NCBI GenBank assembly: GCA_003151425.1
Contig: PLXO01000081.1
Location: forward strand, 1-46,692
Direction: 5' to 3'
Origin: Acetobacteraceae bacterium
GTDB taxonomy: Bacteria; Pseudomonadota; Alphaproteobacteria; Acetobacterales; Acetobacteraceae
Length of the DNA stretch: 46,692 nt
In this document: positions 17,058 to 25,551 of the stretch, in pieces
Numbering within the stretch: position 1 is the first letter of the stretch
How the letters are laid out: each line of letters begins with the position of its first letter
Program-made: the position numbers and the translations under genes
Notes under the pieces: model-generated
The model's database searches: none
Told to the model about the DNA's origin: nothing
What the model saw: the letters and a program-made list of their open reading frames with translations, nothing else

Positions 17058-17756
17058 ATGAGCAATCGGACCGAGACCGCACTGATCGTCGGGGCCTCTC
17101 GTGGGCTCGGGCTGGGCCTTGCCCGCGCGTATGCCAGTCGGGGATGGCGCGTCATTGGAACGGTTCGGAGCGTCAGTCTGGGGACTGGACTCCATGCTCT
17201 CGCCGACGTGACCGAGGACCGGGTTCGCGTTGAGATGGTCGACATCAATATTCCCGACCAGGTTGCGGCACTGCGCGCGCAGCTTGCCGGCGAACGGCTC
17301 GACTTGCTGTTCGTCAACGCCGGAATATCGAACGGTGCTGGGGAGACGCTGCCGCTTAGTTCCACGGAGGCATTCATACGCCTGATGACCACCAATGCGT
17401 TGAGTCCGCTGCGGGTCATCGAGGCATTCGCCGATCTGGTTCCGGCGGAGGGTGTGATCGCTGCGATGTCGTCGGGGTTGGGGAGCGTCACGAACAACAC
17501 AGGCGGAGGCTGGGAGATATATCGCGCCAGCAAGGCAGCGCTGAACACGATGCTGCGCAGCTTTGCGGTACGCCGGGGCGACGGGCGCACGGTGCTGGCG
17601 GTCGCACCGGGCTGGGTCCGAACGGACATGGGTGGACCGAACGCGGCGCTCGATGTGGAGACCAGCGTGCACGGTATCGTCGATACGATAGCCGACCGGC
17701 GCGGGCGGCCGGGCGCCGCGTATGTCGATTATCGGGGGAATGATGTGCCTTGGTAA
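17058..17756 (+). CDS. short-chain dehydrogenase/reductase
   Basis: A 232-residue NAD(P)-dependent SDR. The cofactor motif 'VGASRGLGLG' is at 11-20, the 'NAG' motif is at 87-89, and the catalytic serine (138/139), Y155 and K159 in 'YRASK' are all present. The final 'APGWVRTDMGG' is typical. The start could be the ATG at 17058 ('MSNRTETAL') or 17040; the first puts the beta-strand at the usual distance. Ribosome-binding sites are weak for both. It is divergent from the DUF1989 gene and may share its control region. The substrate is unknown. Confidence 0.87.
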   Translation: MSNRTETALIVGASRGLGLGLARAYASRGWRVIGTVRSVSLGTGLHALADVTEDRVRVEMVDINIPDQVAALRAQLAGERLDLLFVNAGISNGAGETLPLSSTEAFIRLMTTNALSPLRVIEAFADLVPAEGVIAAMSSGLGSVTNNTGGGWEIYRASKAALNTMLRSFAVRRGDGRTVLAVAPGWVRTDMGGPNAALDVETSVHGIVDTIADRRGRPGAAYVDYRGNDVPW

Positions 17757-18010
17757 TGGAGCTTCACGGGACCTGCCGCCTGGGCAGCGGACAGCGTGAC
17801 GGCGCTGTCACCCACGAGGTTGACTTCGATGGGATCGCGCAGGCTCACCCTGATCCCGTCGATGTCGATCTGCACGCCCCGCGCGTCGTCGCGGCTCGGC
17901 AGGAACTCGCTGTAGGGAAACGCCGAGCCGACCATCAGGAAGGTGTCGCAGCCCTGCATCAGATCCCATGACGGCTTGGTGCCCAGCAAGCCGGGCCTCG
18001 TGACCTGGGC
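17757..18010 (-). pseudogene. remnant of a thiamine-diphosphate-dependent enzyme
   Basis: About 80 codons on the minus strand read like the central domain of pyruvate oxidase/acetolactate synthase-like enzymes: 'LGTKPSWDLMQGCDTFLMVG', 'FPYSEFLPSRDDARGVQIDI' and 'RVSLRDPIEVNLVGDSAVTL'. Neither the N-terminal nor the C-terminal (ThDP-binding) domain is present on either side. The fragment abuts the end of the SDR gene and the promoter of the luciferase-like gene. It is a decayed relic; its ends were set by where similarity fades. Confidence 0.75.
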
Positions 18011-18052
18011 TCGATCCCCCGCTACGCTTATGCCGCCTCACGGGAGTGCCCC

Positions 18053-19027
18053 ATGAAAGTTGGCCTGTTCATCAACACCCAGTTTCCCGAGGGCGACCCC
18101 GTCGCCGCCCGTATCCCCGAGCTCGTCGAACAGGTGCGCGTCGCCCGCGAGTCCGGCTTCGCCTCCGTGCTGTTCCCGCACCACTACCTGACCGCGCCGC
18201 TGCAGATGTTGCAGATCACGCCGCTGATGGCGTACCTGCTGCCGGAAGCGCGCGGCATGACCGTCGGCGGCAACATCCTGCTGCTGCCGCTGCTCAATCC
18301 CGTGCATGTCGCCGAGGAAGCCGCCACGTTCGACGTGCTCAGCGGCGGCAATTTCGTGCTCGGCGTCGGCCTCGGCTACCGCCAAGGCGAGTTCGGCGCG
18401 TTTGGCATATCGCTGAAGGAACGCGCCCCACGCTTTACCGAATCCATCGCGCTAATGCGCAAACTGTGGACCGAGGATCGCGTCACGTTCCAGGGGCGGT
18501 TCTATTCGGTGCAGGATCACGGCATCAGCCTGAAGCCGCACCGACCGGGCGGGCCGCCGATCTGGATCGCCGGCCTTGTCGAAGCCGCGGTGAAGCGCGC
18601 CGCGCGCATCGGCGACGCCTGGCTGATCGCCAACGCCACCACGCTGGGCGCCACCGAGCCGCTGATGCAGGTCTACCGCGACACACTGCGCGAGCTCGGC
18701 AAGACCGTCACCGAGTTCCCGATCGCCCGCGAATGCTATGTCGGTACGCAGCACAAGACCGCGATGGAAGAATGCCGCGGGCCGCTGGAATATAAATACA
18801 ACTCCTACGCCGCCTGGGGCATGGAAAGCCCGACCGCGCACATGAGCTTCGAGGAGGTCGCGCGCGATCGTTTCATCATCGGCGACAAGGTCTCGGTGAA
18901 GGAGGAAATCGTCCGTTGGCGCGAACGCCTCGGCACCAATCATTTCGTCATGCGTGTGCAATGGCCTGGCCTGGCGCAGGACAAGGTGCTGGCCTCCATC
19001 CGCCGTCTGGGCGAGATGTTCGCATAG
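18053..19027 (+). CDS. LLM-class flavin-dependent oxidoreductase
   Basis: A 324-residue luciferase-like monooxygenase (TIM barrel, FMN or F420). Family marks are 'FPHHYLTAPLQMLQ', 'LLLPLLNPVHVAEEAATFDVLSGGNFVLGVGLGYR', 'FQGRFYSVQDHGISLKPHRPGGPPIWIAG' and the end '...GLAQDKVLASIRRLGEMF'. Such enzymes oxidise or desulfonate varied organic compounds with a separate flavin reductase. One reductase-like gene lies 20 kb away (39137) but is not linked. It is apparently a single-gene unit; the ATG at 18053 follows a short spacer after the relic. Confidence 0.88.
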   Translation: MKVGLFINTQFPEGDPVAARIPELVEQVRVARESGFASVLFPHHYLTAPLQMLQITPLMAYLLPEARGMTVGGNILLLPLLNPVHVAEEAATFDVLSGGNFVLGVGLGYRQGEFGAFGISLKERAPRFTESIALMRKLWTEDRVTFQGRFYSVQDHGISLKPHRPGGPPIWIAGLVEAAVKRAARIGDAWLIANATTLGATEPLMQVYRDTLRELGKTVTEFPIARECYVGTQHKTAMEECRGPLEYKYNSYAAWGMESPTAHMSFEEVARDRFIIGDKVSVKEEIVRWRERLGTNHFVMRVQWPGLAQDKVLASIRRLGEMFA

Positions 19028-19102
19028 GGCTGAGACGCCCATTGACCGGCGGGCGCGCGGGGGGCTATCCCCGCCGCCCTTGTCGAGATTGGAGCTGACC
19101 CG

Positions 19103-19372
19103 ATGGCATTGCAGGTTGTGGAAAAACCCGGGACGAAAACCGGCGGCATCGCCGCCGATCGCCTGCGCAGCCTGGTGGAGCGCATCGAGCGGCTGGAGGA
19201 AGAGCGCAAGGCGCTCGGCAGCGACATCAAGGACATCTACGCCGAGGCGAAATCGGCCGGGTTCGACGTTAAGGTGCTGCGCCAGCTCATCCGCATCCGC
19301 AAGCAGGAGCCCGCCGACGTGGAGGAGCAGGAGACCCTGCTCGATGTCTACCGCCGCGCGCTGGAGATGTAG
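19103..19372 (+). CDS. gapR: GapR family DNA-binding protein (DUF2312)
   Basis: An 89-residue alphaproteobacterial nucleoid protein. GapR of Caulobacter forms a clamp on overtwisted DNA and helps topoisomerases ahead of replication and transcription. The sequence has the family core 'AADRLRSLVERIERLEEERKALGSDIKDIYAEAKSAGFDVKVLRQLIRIRK' (split here only by description) and the short acidic end. Length and predicted coiled-coil are normal. It converges with lutC, only nine bases away. Such a chromosomal core gene argues that this part of the window is chromosome. Confidence 0.95.
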   Translation: MALQVVEKPGTKTGGIAADRLRSLVERIERLEEERKALGSDIKDIYAEAKSAGFDVKVLRQLIRIRKQEPADVEEQETLLDVYRRALEM

Positions 19373-19381
19373 GCGCCGGCT

Positions 19382-20059
19382 CTAGGTCGCGGCGTCGTCC
19401 ACCAGCACGATGTGCAGCCGGCGCGGACCGTGCGCGCCAAGTTCCAGCGCCTGCTCGATGTCCGCCGAGCGTGACGGCCCGGTGACCAACATGACATTGC
19501 GCGGCATGGCGCCCAGTTCGTTGCGCAGCAGGTCCCATGCCTCCTCGTACGCGCCGACCAACCGTTCCGCCCGCAGCACAACGATCGCGGTGTCGGGCAG
19601 CAGGTTCAGCGTGGTCGGCCGTTCGGGCGCCGAGGGCAGCATCAGCGTGCCGGTCTCCGCGATCGCGGCGAAGGCGTGTTGCACGCTGACCGCATCGCTG
19701 GCTTCGGCGCGGCCCTCGCGCAGCCGCAGCAGCGGACGGTCGGCCCACGGCATGGCACGCAGTTCCGGGTGCGGTGCGATCGCGATCTCGCTGGGAAGGT
19801 TCTGCGCGGCGAGATAGGCGGCGACAGCCTCCGGCACCGCATCCGGTGTGGCCACGCGCGCGACGGTGCCGAATTCCCGTTCCACGTTGGCGATGAACAG
19901 GGCGATTTGTTCCGCATGCGGGATACGGCTGCGCGCCGGGATCAACTGCCGCGGATGCGTCGCCAGGCGTGCCTGCAGCAGCGTCGCCGCATCCGCCGGC
20001 AGCTCACCCCGCCGCAGCGCGCGGTGGATCGCGCCGAGAATCACTGCGCGCCCGCTCAT
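19382..20059 (-). CDS. lutC: lactate utilisation protein LutC (LUD domain)
   Basis: A 225-residue LUD-domain protein, one subunit of the LutABC L-lactate dehydrogenase complex. It has 'SVQHAFAAIAETGTLMLPSAPERPTTLNLLPDTAIVVL' near the middle and 'MLVTGPSRSADIEQALELGAHGPRRLHIVLVD' at the end, both hallmarks of LutC. The ATG at 20059 overlaps the lutB stop (ATGA), so the two are coupled. Confidence 0.92.
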   Translation of the reverse strand: MSGRAVILGAIHRALRRGELPADAATLLQARLATHPRQLIPARSRIPHAEQIALFIANVEREFGTVARVATPDAVPEAVAAYLAAQNLPSEIAIAPHPELRAMPWADRPLLRLREGRAEASDAVSVQHAFAAIAETGTLMLPSAPERPTTLNLLPDTAIVVLRAERLVGAYEEAWDLLRNELGAMPRNVMLVTGPSRSADIEQALELGAHGPRRLHIVLVDDAAT

Positions 20060-21498
20060 GCCCGACCCCGGCGGGCAGTCTGCCGCTGGGCCTTGGCGTA
20101 GCGGACGAAGAACGTGTCGCCCTCCGGCGCCGGCATGTCGCGCCCACCGGTCCAGCCGCCCGCCAGCGGCAGCGAGGTGAAGCGGCCACGCTTGCGCCCC
20201 AGCCAGCCCAGCGTCGCCGCGCCCACGCGCGTCGCCAGCCGATACAGCGCGGGTCGTCGAACGAAGAAGCCCCACAGCGCCATGCCCTGCCGCACCGTTG
20301 CCGGGGTCAAATGCCGCTCGAACTCGCGTTCCCGCCAGTGGCGCATCAGTTTCGGCAGCGGAATTTTCACCGGGCACACGCTCTCGCATTTGCCGCAGAA
20401 CGTCGATGCGTTCGGCAGATGGCCGGCCTGATCGACGCCGATCAGTGCCGGCGTCAGCACGCTGCCCATCGGCCCCGGATACACCCAGCCATAGGCGTGC
20501 CCGCCGATCGCGCCATAAACCGGGCAATGATTCATGCAGGCCGCGCAACGAATGCAGCGCAGCATGTCCTGGAACTCGCCGCCCAGCATCGCCGAGCGGC
20601 CGTTGTCCAGCAGCACGACGTGGTATTCCTCCGGCCCGTCCAGATCGCCCGGCCGCCGCGCGCCGGTGGAGAACGTGGTGTAGACTGAGAACTCCTGCCC
20701 AGTCGCCGAGCGCGCCAGCACGCGCAGCAGGGAACAGCAATCCTCCAGTGTGGGCACCACTTTTTCGATGCTGGCCAGCACGATGTGCACGCGCGGCAGC
20801 GTCTGCGTCAGGTCGCCGTTGCCCTCGTTGGTGACGATGACGCTCGATCCGGTCTCGGCGATCAGGAAGTTGGCGCCGGTGATGCCAACATCGGCCGCGA
20901 GGAAGCGTTCACGCAGCTTGGTGCGGGCCTCGGTGAGGATGTCGCGCCGTTCATGGAAGACGCGGTCGGCCGGCAGGTCAGTGTGCGATTTTCGAAATTG
21001 CGCCTCCCAGTCCTCCAGGTTCAGGTGGAACGCCGGCGCAATGATATGGCTGGGCAGCTCGTGGCGAAGCTGAATGATGTATTCCCCAAGGTCGGTTTCC
21101 ACGGGGGTGATGCCGGCGCGTTCCAGGTAGTCGTTGATGGCGATCTCCTCGCCGATCATCGACTTGCCCTTGGTCACCGTCCGCGCGCCCGCCGCCTGGC
21201 AAATGTCCAGCACCGCCTTGCGTGCGTCGTCCGCGGTGGCGCACCAGTGCACCTGGCCGCCGGCGGTTAGTATCTTCGACTCCCAGGCCTCCAGGTAGAA
21301 ATCCAGGTTGGCGAGGGTATGGTTCTTGATGTCGCGCGCGGTGTCGCGCAGTTGCTCGAATTCCGGCAGCGCCGCGACGGCGCGGCCGCGGCGGGCCATG
21401 AATTGCGGCCGCGAGTTGGCCAGCGCCTTCTGCAGCGAGACATCGGCGATGGCGCGCGTTGCGTTGCGCTTGAACTCGGGGCTGGTGGCGACGTGCAT
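20056..21498 (-). CDS. lutB: lactate utilisation iron-sulfur protein LutB
   Basis: A 480-residue iron-sulfur protein of the LutABC lactate oxidation complex. An N-terminal LUD domain ('TKGKSMIGEEIAIN', 'GANFLIAETGSSVIVTNEGN') is followed by two [4Fe-4S] motifs: C315, C318, C321, C325 and C368, C371, C375 (CGKCESVCPV). I start at the ATG at 21498 ('MHVATSPEFK'), where the similarity to LutB begins. The partner lutA (cysteine-rich CCG protein) normally precedes lutB but is absent here; the upstream 190 bases hold only a small unrelated frame. Without LutA the complex may rely on a copy elsewhere. Confidence 0.92.
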   Translation of the reverse strand: MHVATSPEFKRNATRAIADVSLQKALANSRPQFMARRGRAVAALPEFEQLRDTARDIKNHTLANLDFYLEAWESKILTAGGQVHWCATADDARKAVLDICQAAGARTVTKGKSMIGEEIAINDYLERAGITPVETDLGEYIIQLRHELPSHIIAPAFHLNLEDWEAQFRKSHTDLPADRVFHERRDILTEARTKLRERFLAADVGITGANFLIAETGSSVIVTNEGNGDLTQTLPRVHIVLASIEKVVPTLEDCCSLLRVLARSATGQEFSVYTTFSTGARRPGDLDGPEEYHVVLLDNGRSAMLGGEFQDMLRCIRCAACMNHCPVYGAIGGHAYGWVYPGPMGSVLTPALIGVDQAGHLPNASTFCGKCESVCPVKIPLPKLMRHWREREFERHLTPATVRQGMALWGFFVRRPALYRLATRVGAATLGWLGRKRGRFTSLPLAGGWTGGRDMPAPEGDTFFVRYAKAQRQTARRGRA

Positions 21499-21533
21499 GC
21501 GCTGGGCGACCTCCGCGGTGCACTGTAGCGCCG

Positions 21534-21686
21534 ATGGCGAGTTTCGCCAGGGCTGTCGCAAGGATTGAAGAGAAGCAGGTGCGCCGCCCACGCGACCCGC
21601 CGCACCAAAGCCATATCGGCAAGGTCAATGCCGCGCTGCGCTTCCTTGGCAAGCGGCTGGAGGTCGAGGTGAAAGAGGCCGCCTGA
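21534..21686 (+). CDS. small ORF, possible tail of an XRE-type antitoxin/regulator
   Basis: A 50-codon frame with an ATG at 21534 and ending in 'HIGKVNAALRFLGKRLEVEVKEAA'. The ending resembles the last helix and strand of HigA-like helix-turn-helix antitoxins ('...ALRALGLRLEVE...'). The helix-turn-helix itself is missing, so it is more likely a fragment than a gene. No toxin gene is beside it. It lies upstream of and opposite to lutB, where lutA would usually be. Confidence 0.3.
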   Translation: MASFARAVARIEEKQVRRPRDPPHQSHIGKVNAALRFLGKRLEVEVKEAA

Positions 21687-21691
21687 GCCGG

Positions 21692-23455
21692 TCAGCCGTC
21701 GTGCGGTTTCGCGAATTGCTCGGCCAGTACGTGGAACGCCAGCTTCTTCGTTGCCTTGTCCTCGGCGATCAGCCCCTTGCGGTTATAGCCGCGCTGAAAG
21801 CGGGTCTGCCGACGCTCGGTGCGATAATCATACAGCACCCAAGGGATGTAGCCGCGGACATAGGGCACGCGATCGAGGATCGCCAGTTGCTGGCTATGGA
21901 TATCGGCCTGCTTCTCCTCGGTGAACAGCTCGGTTGCGGGACCGTGATGGCCGGCCAGCGCGTCGCCGCCGGTTTCGCTGATCACCACCGGTTTGCCGGG
22001 GCGGGAGTTCGTCAGCAACCGTTCCAGCAACGACATATCCGGCTCGTACCAGCCGAAATACTCGTTCAGGCCGACGATATCCAGGCAGTCGGCCAACCGG
22101 TCCTCGATCTTGAACGTCTGGCGGTTGATCAGGCAGGCGGCGCTGATCAGCCGTGTCGGGTCCGCGCGCCGCGCCGCCTCGGCCAACCGCGACATGAAGA
22201 AGAAGCGCGCGTTGGTGTCGGCGTTCTCGTTGCCGACGCCCCAGATGATCACCGAGGCACGGTTGCGGTCGCGCGCGATCAGCTCCAGCAACTGGTTCTC
22301 GGCATCCGCATAAGTGGCGGGGTTGGCGAAGTCGATCGCCCAGTAGACCGGGATTTCCTCCCACAGCAGCAGGCCGACCTCGTCGGCGATTTCGGCCATC
22401 CGCTCGTGATGGGGATAATGCGCCAGGCGCAACAGGTTGCAGCCAAGCTCCTTCGCGTGCGCCACCCGCCGACGCAGGTCGGCTTCCGAGGTCGATTTGC
22501 CAAGTTCGACATCGTCCTCGTGCACGCAGACGCCGCGCAGGTAGATTGATGTGCCGTTCAGCAAAATGTCCTCGCCGCACACCACAATCTCGCGGAACCC
22601 GACGCGGTCAGTGATGCGGTCCTCGTCGCATTCCACGACGACGTCGTACAGGTGCGGCGTGTCCGGCGACCATAAGTCGGGATGCGCCGCGATCTTTGCA
22701 TTCGCGTGCCCGTTCGCGATCGGAACATCCTGCACGATGCCCAGTTCGGGAATGCTGACCCGTGCCATCGCAGCGATCGGGTTCGACACCGCGATCTCCA
22801 CCGTAATTGCGCCGTCACACCAGGCGATGCGCAGGTCGCGCAGGAACACCGCAGGCAACGGCAGCAGATCGACCTCGCGATACAGGCCGCCATAGTTGAA
22901 CCAGTCGAAGTGATGCATCGGCACGCGATCCGGCCGGCGGCGGTTTTCCACCTGGATCAGCAGATGGTTTTCGCCGCGCCGTACATGTGCCGACAGCTCA
23001 ACGAAGAATGGTGTCGATCCGCCCAGATGCAGAGTTAGGAATCTGCCGTTGAGGAACACGCGCGCCGCGTAGTTGGCGGCGCCGACGCGCAGGAATAGCC
23101 GCGGGGTCTCGCCCTGCCAGTCGAAGCGTCGCGCATACCATCCCGCGCCCTCGAACATCAGCCATTCGGGCCGCGCCAGGTTCCAGCAGCCGGGAACGGT
23201 GATCTCTTCGGCTGCCCATTCATCGAAGTCGCGCGGCTTGCGCCATTCCGCGGGTGGCGTCGGTGGATCGGCGAACAGTTTCTGCCGCAGCCCTTCGTCG
23301 AACAGGTCGCGGGTGAAGTGCCAAGGGCCGTTCAACGAAATTCGCGACCGCCCGCCCATCGCGATCAGCCCGCGGTGATCCGCGCGTGGCGTTTCATAGG
23401 CGTCGGCGTAAGACTCGTCATGCAGGTGCGCGAAGGGATCGAGGGGATCGATCAT
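21692..23455 (-). CDS. glycoside hydrolase family 2 (beta-glucuronidase/galactosidase type)
   Basis: A 587-residue GH2 enzyme that would cleave terminal beta-linked glucuronic acid, galactose or mannose residues. The jelly-roll sugar-binding domain (about 40-190, 'PGCWNLARPEWLMFEGAGWYARRF') is followed by the Ig-like domain and the TIM barrel. The acid/base is E410 in 'WGVGNEN' and the nucleophile is E494 in 'VVISETGGDA'. There is no signal peptide, so it should act on imported oligosaccharide. It is the last gene of the sugar-transport operon; its ATG overlaps the stop of the preceding gene (ATGA). Length and 'NYGGLYREVDLLPLP' favour the beta-glucuronidase-like branch. Confidence 0.88.
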   Translation of the reverse strand: MIDPLDPFAHLHDESYADAYETPRADHRGLIAMGGRSRISLNGPWHFTRDLFDEGLRQKLFADPPTPPAEWRKPRDFDEWAAEEITVPGCWNLARPEWLMFEGAGWYARRFDWQGETPRLFLRVGAANYAARVFLNGRFLTLHLGGSTPFFVELSAHVRRGENHLLIQVENRRRPDRVPMHHFDWFNYGGLYREVDLLPLPAVFLRDLRIAWCDGAITVEIAVSNPIAAMARVSIPELGIVQDVPIANGHANAKIAAHPDLWSPDTPHLYDVVVECDEDRITDRVGFREIVVCGEDILLNGTSIYLRGVCVHEDDVELGKSTSEADLRRRVAHAKELGCNLLRLAHYPHHERMAEIADEVGLLLWEEIPVYWAIDFANPATYADAENQLLELIARDRNRASVIIWGVGNENADTNARFFFMSRLAEAARRADPTRLISAACLINRQTFKIEDRLADCLDIVGLNEYFGWYEPDMSLLERLLTNSRPGKPVVISETGGDALAGHHGPATELFTEEKQADIHSQQLAILDRVPYVRGYIPWVLYDYRTERRQTRFQRGYNRKGLIAEDKATKKLAFHVLAEQFAKPHDG

Positions 23456-24573
23456 ACCGCACGCTCCAGCCGATAGCCGATGCCGACCATGCGGCGGAAG
23501 TTCCACACGCGCCAACCCGGCCAGAGCAGATCAGCGATCAGCGCGATGGCGATCCAGCGGAACCAGGTGGCGAAAGTGTTGGACAAGCCCTGCGGTTCCG
23601 CGTAGCCGCGCACCCAGCCATCCTGTCGGAGGATGCCGGCGCGTTCGTCCGCGAAGCCGCCATCGGCGTTCTGGAAGTCCAGCAATGCGGTCAGTTTCGC
23701 GCGCAGCCAGGCCGAAGTTTCGGTGCGCTGGTGATCGATCAGCATCTGCGCGTGCACCAGCAGATCGACCAGATCGACGTCGATGCAGGCGCTGTCGATC
23801 GCGGTGGGTTGCGCCAGCGCGTAATCCATCGCCTTGTTTTGATAGGGCAGTGGCCGCGCCGTTGCGTACCAGAGATGGAAATTGTGAATCGACCCAGCCA
23901 TCGCATGCAGCGCCGCGCGCGGATCCGACAACTGCCCGACGCCCCAGAATCCGGTGGCCGGTTCCTGCAGCCGTTCATGCCAGGCGAACAGGATCGCCAT
24001 CGCCTGATCGATGCGCGCCGCGTCCGCCAACCCGAACCGCCGCAGCAGCAGGAAGAAGCTGCCGAGATTGACGATGTTGTTGCCCTCCTGCCACGGGTCG
24101 CGCAGGTCACGCTCGGCCAGCCACGCCTTGAGCGTCATCGGGTCGAGGAACGGCCGGGCAAACGTCAGCACCGGCGTGCGCGCCGGGTCCAGCGCCTCGA
24201 TCGCGCCCAGCGTGTAATTGGTGACGTGGAAGTCTATATAGCGCCACGTCTCGACGGGATCGGGCTTCTTGAACACCGCGTCGTCATGCATGCCCGGTAT
24301 CCGGAACGCACCATTCTCCTGCCGATGCGATTCCAGCCAGACAATCAATGGCGCAACGGCAATGTCCGCCATCCCGTCCAGCAGATGCCGGCACAGCAAC
24401 CCGTTATACGTCCCCGGCAGCAACATCCCTGGCCACGCCGCAGCATCGTGCGCCCCGCTGATACGCGTGATGCCGCGTGGCAGACCCTCCGCCTGCATCG
24501 CGTCCAGCCACGCAAGCGTGCCGGTGCGCGCCTTCGTGATCCGTGCCTGCAATGCGGCGTCGGTCGTGCTCAC
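23452..24573 (-). CDS. hypothetical protein with probable alpha/alpha-toroid fold
   Basis: A 373-residue protein that I could not assign to a characterised family. It has repeated helical stretches and 'LLDFQNADGGFADERAG', a pattern seen in alpha/alpha-barrel enzymes such as terpene-cyclase-like, GH88/105 or lyase folds. It also contains 'GTYNGLLCRHLLDGMADIAVAPLIVWLESHRQENGAFRIPG' and an aromatic, hydrophobic C-terminus that may touch the membrane. The GTG at 24573 overlaps the permease stop (GTGA), and its own stop overlaps the GH2 start. Being locked between permease and glycosidase suggests it acts on the same sugar. A glycoside hydrolase or lyase of the toroid class is one possibility, not demonstrated. 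Confidence 0.75.
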   Translation of the reverse strand: MSTTDAALQARITKARTGTLAWLDAMQAEGLPRGITRISGAHDAAAWPGMLLPGTYNGLLCRHLLDGMADIAVAPLIVWLESHRQENGAFRIPGMHDDAVFKKPDPVETWRYIDFHVTNYTLGAIEALDPARTPVLTFARPFLDPMTLKAWLAERDLRDPWQEGNNIVNLGSFFLLLRRFGLADAARIDQAMAILFAWHERLQEPATGFWGVGQLSDPRAALHAMAGSIHNFHLWYATARPLPYQNKAMDYALAQPTAIDSACIDVDLVDLLVHAQMLIDHQRTETSAWLRAKLTALLDFQNADGGFADERAGILRQDGWVRGYAEPQGLSNTFATWFRWIAIALIADLLWPGWRVWNFRRMVGIGYRLERAV

Positions 24574-25463
24574 CCTTTGATCGCTCCTTCGGTCATGCCA
24601 CCCATCACCTGGCGTTGCGCCAACAGGAACAGCAGCGCCGGCGGCACCGTGGTGATCACCGCCAAGGCCATGATGCCCTGGAAATTCGTTCCGAGCTCGC
24701 CGTTCAGGTTCAGCAGCGCCACCGGCAGCGTGTAGGTGTCGGGCGAGGCCGAGATCACCATCACCGGGAACCACTGCGCCCAATTCAGCAGGAAGGTGAT
24801 GACCGCCACGGTCGCCACCACCGCGCGCGCCATCGGCAGGATGATGAGCCGCAGCACCTGAAATTCGTTGGCGCCATCGATCGAAGCGGCCTCGATCATG
24901 GCCGGCGGGATGGTGCGGAAGAACTGCTCGAACAGGAAGAACTGAATGGGCCCGAGCGCCAGAAACAATACGATGCCGAGATAGCCGCCCAGCAGCCCCA
25001 GATGGTACATCACCAGATAGACCGGGATCACCAGCAGCATGTACGGATACATCATGCTGAGCAGGAACCCGCCGCGCAGCAGCCGGAATGCCAACGCCGT
25101 GGGCCGCCGCGTGATTGCATAGGCGCCAAGCGCCGCCACCGCGACCGCGAGCGCTGTGGACGCACCGGTGATCACCAGCGAGTTCACCAGGCAGCGCAGC
25201 AGGGACACGCCGCCGACATCGGCGATCGAACTGAATCCGGATAGATCGAAATGCTCGGGCCATAGATGCAGCGGCGCCGACAGGATGTCCCGGGTGGAGC
25301 GGAAGGCGCCCGACAGCATCCACAGATACGGATACAGGAACAGCAGGCTGACAGCGGCTGCGACCAGCCGGGCCAGGACGCGCCACAGAAACCGCGCTTG
25401 CACGGCGGCCCGGTTGGAACGATGCGGTTTCGCAGCGACGCGATTTAGTCGACGCGGTTTCAT
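24570..25463 (-). CDS. carbohydrate ABC transporter permease (MalG/UgpE type)
   Basis: A 297-residue inner-membrane subunit of a sugar importer. It has about six hydrophobic segments and the EAA loop 'EAASIDGANEFQVLRLIILPMARAVVATV'. It opens with an unusually basic 30-residue tail ('MKPRRLNRVAAKPHRSNRAAV') encoded by DNA rich in short cggtttc-like repeats (25390-25490). The start may therefore lie a little further inside. Its stop overlaps the next start (GTGA). It partners the permease at 25552-26439. Confidence 0.9.
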   Translation of the reverse strand: MKPRRLNRVAAKPHRSNRAAVQARFLWRVLARLVAAAVSLLFLYPYLWMLSGAFRSTRDILSAPLHLWPEHFDLSGFSSIADVGGVSLLRCLVNSLVITGASTALAVAVAALGAYAITRRPTALAFRLLRGGFLLSMMYPYMLLVIPVYLVMYHLGLLGGYLGIVLFLALGPIQFFLFEQFFRTIPPAMIEAASIDGANEFQVLRLIILPMARAVVATVAVITFLLNWAQWFPVMVISASPDTYTLPVALLNLNGELGTNFQGIMALAVITTVPPALLFLLAQRQVMGGMTEGAIKG

Positions 25464-25551
25464 GGCGGCGTAATCCGCACGCCGCGGTTTCCCGCAGATG
25501 GAATCTGCGCCATGCCGGCACGCTGCCGTACCCAGGGCGTGCGACGCGTGC

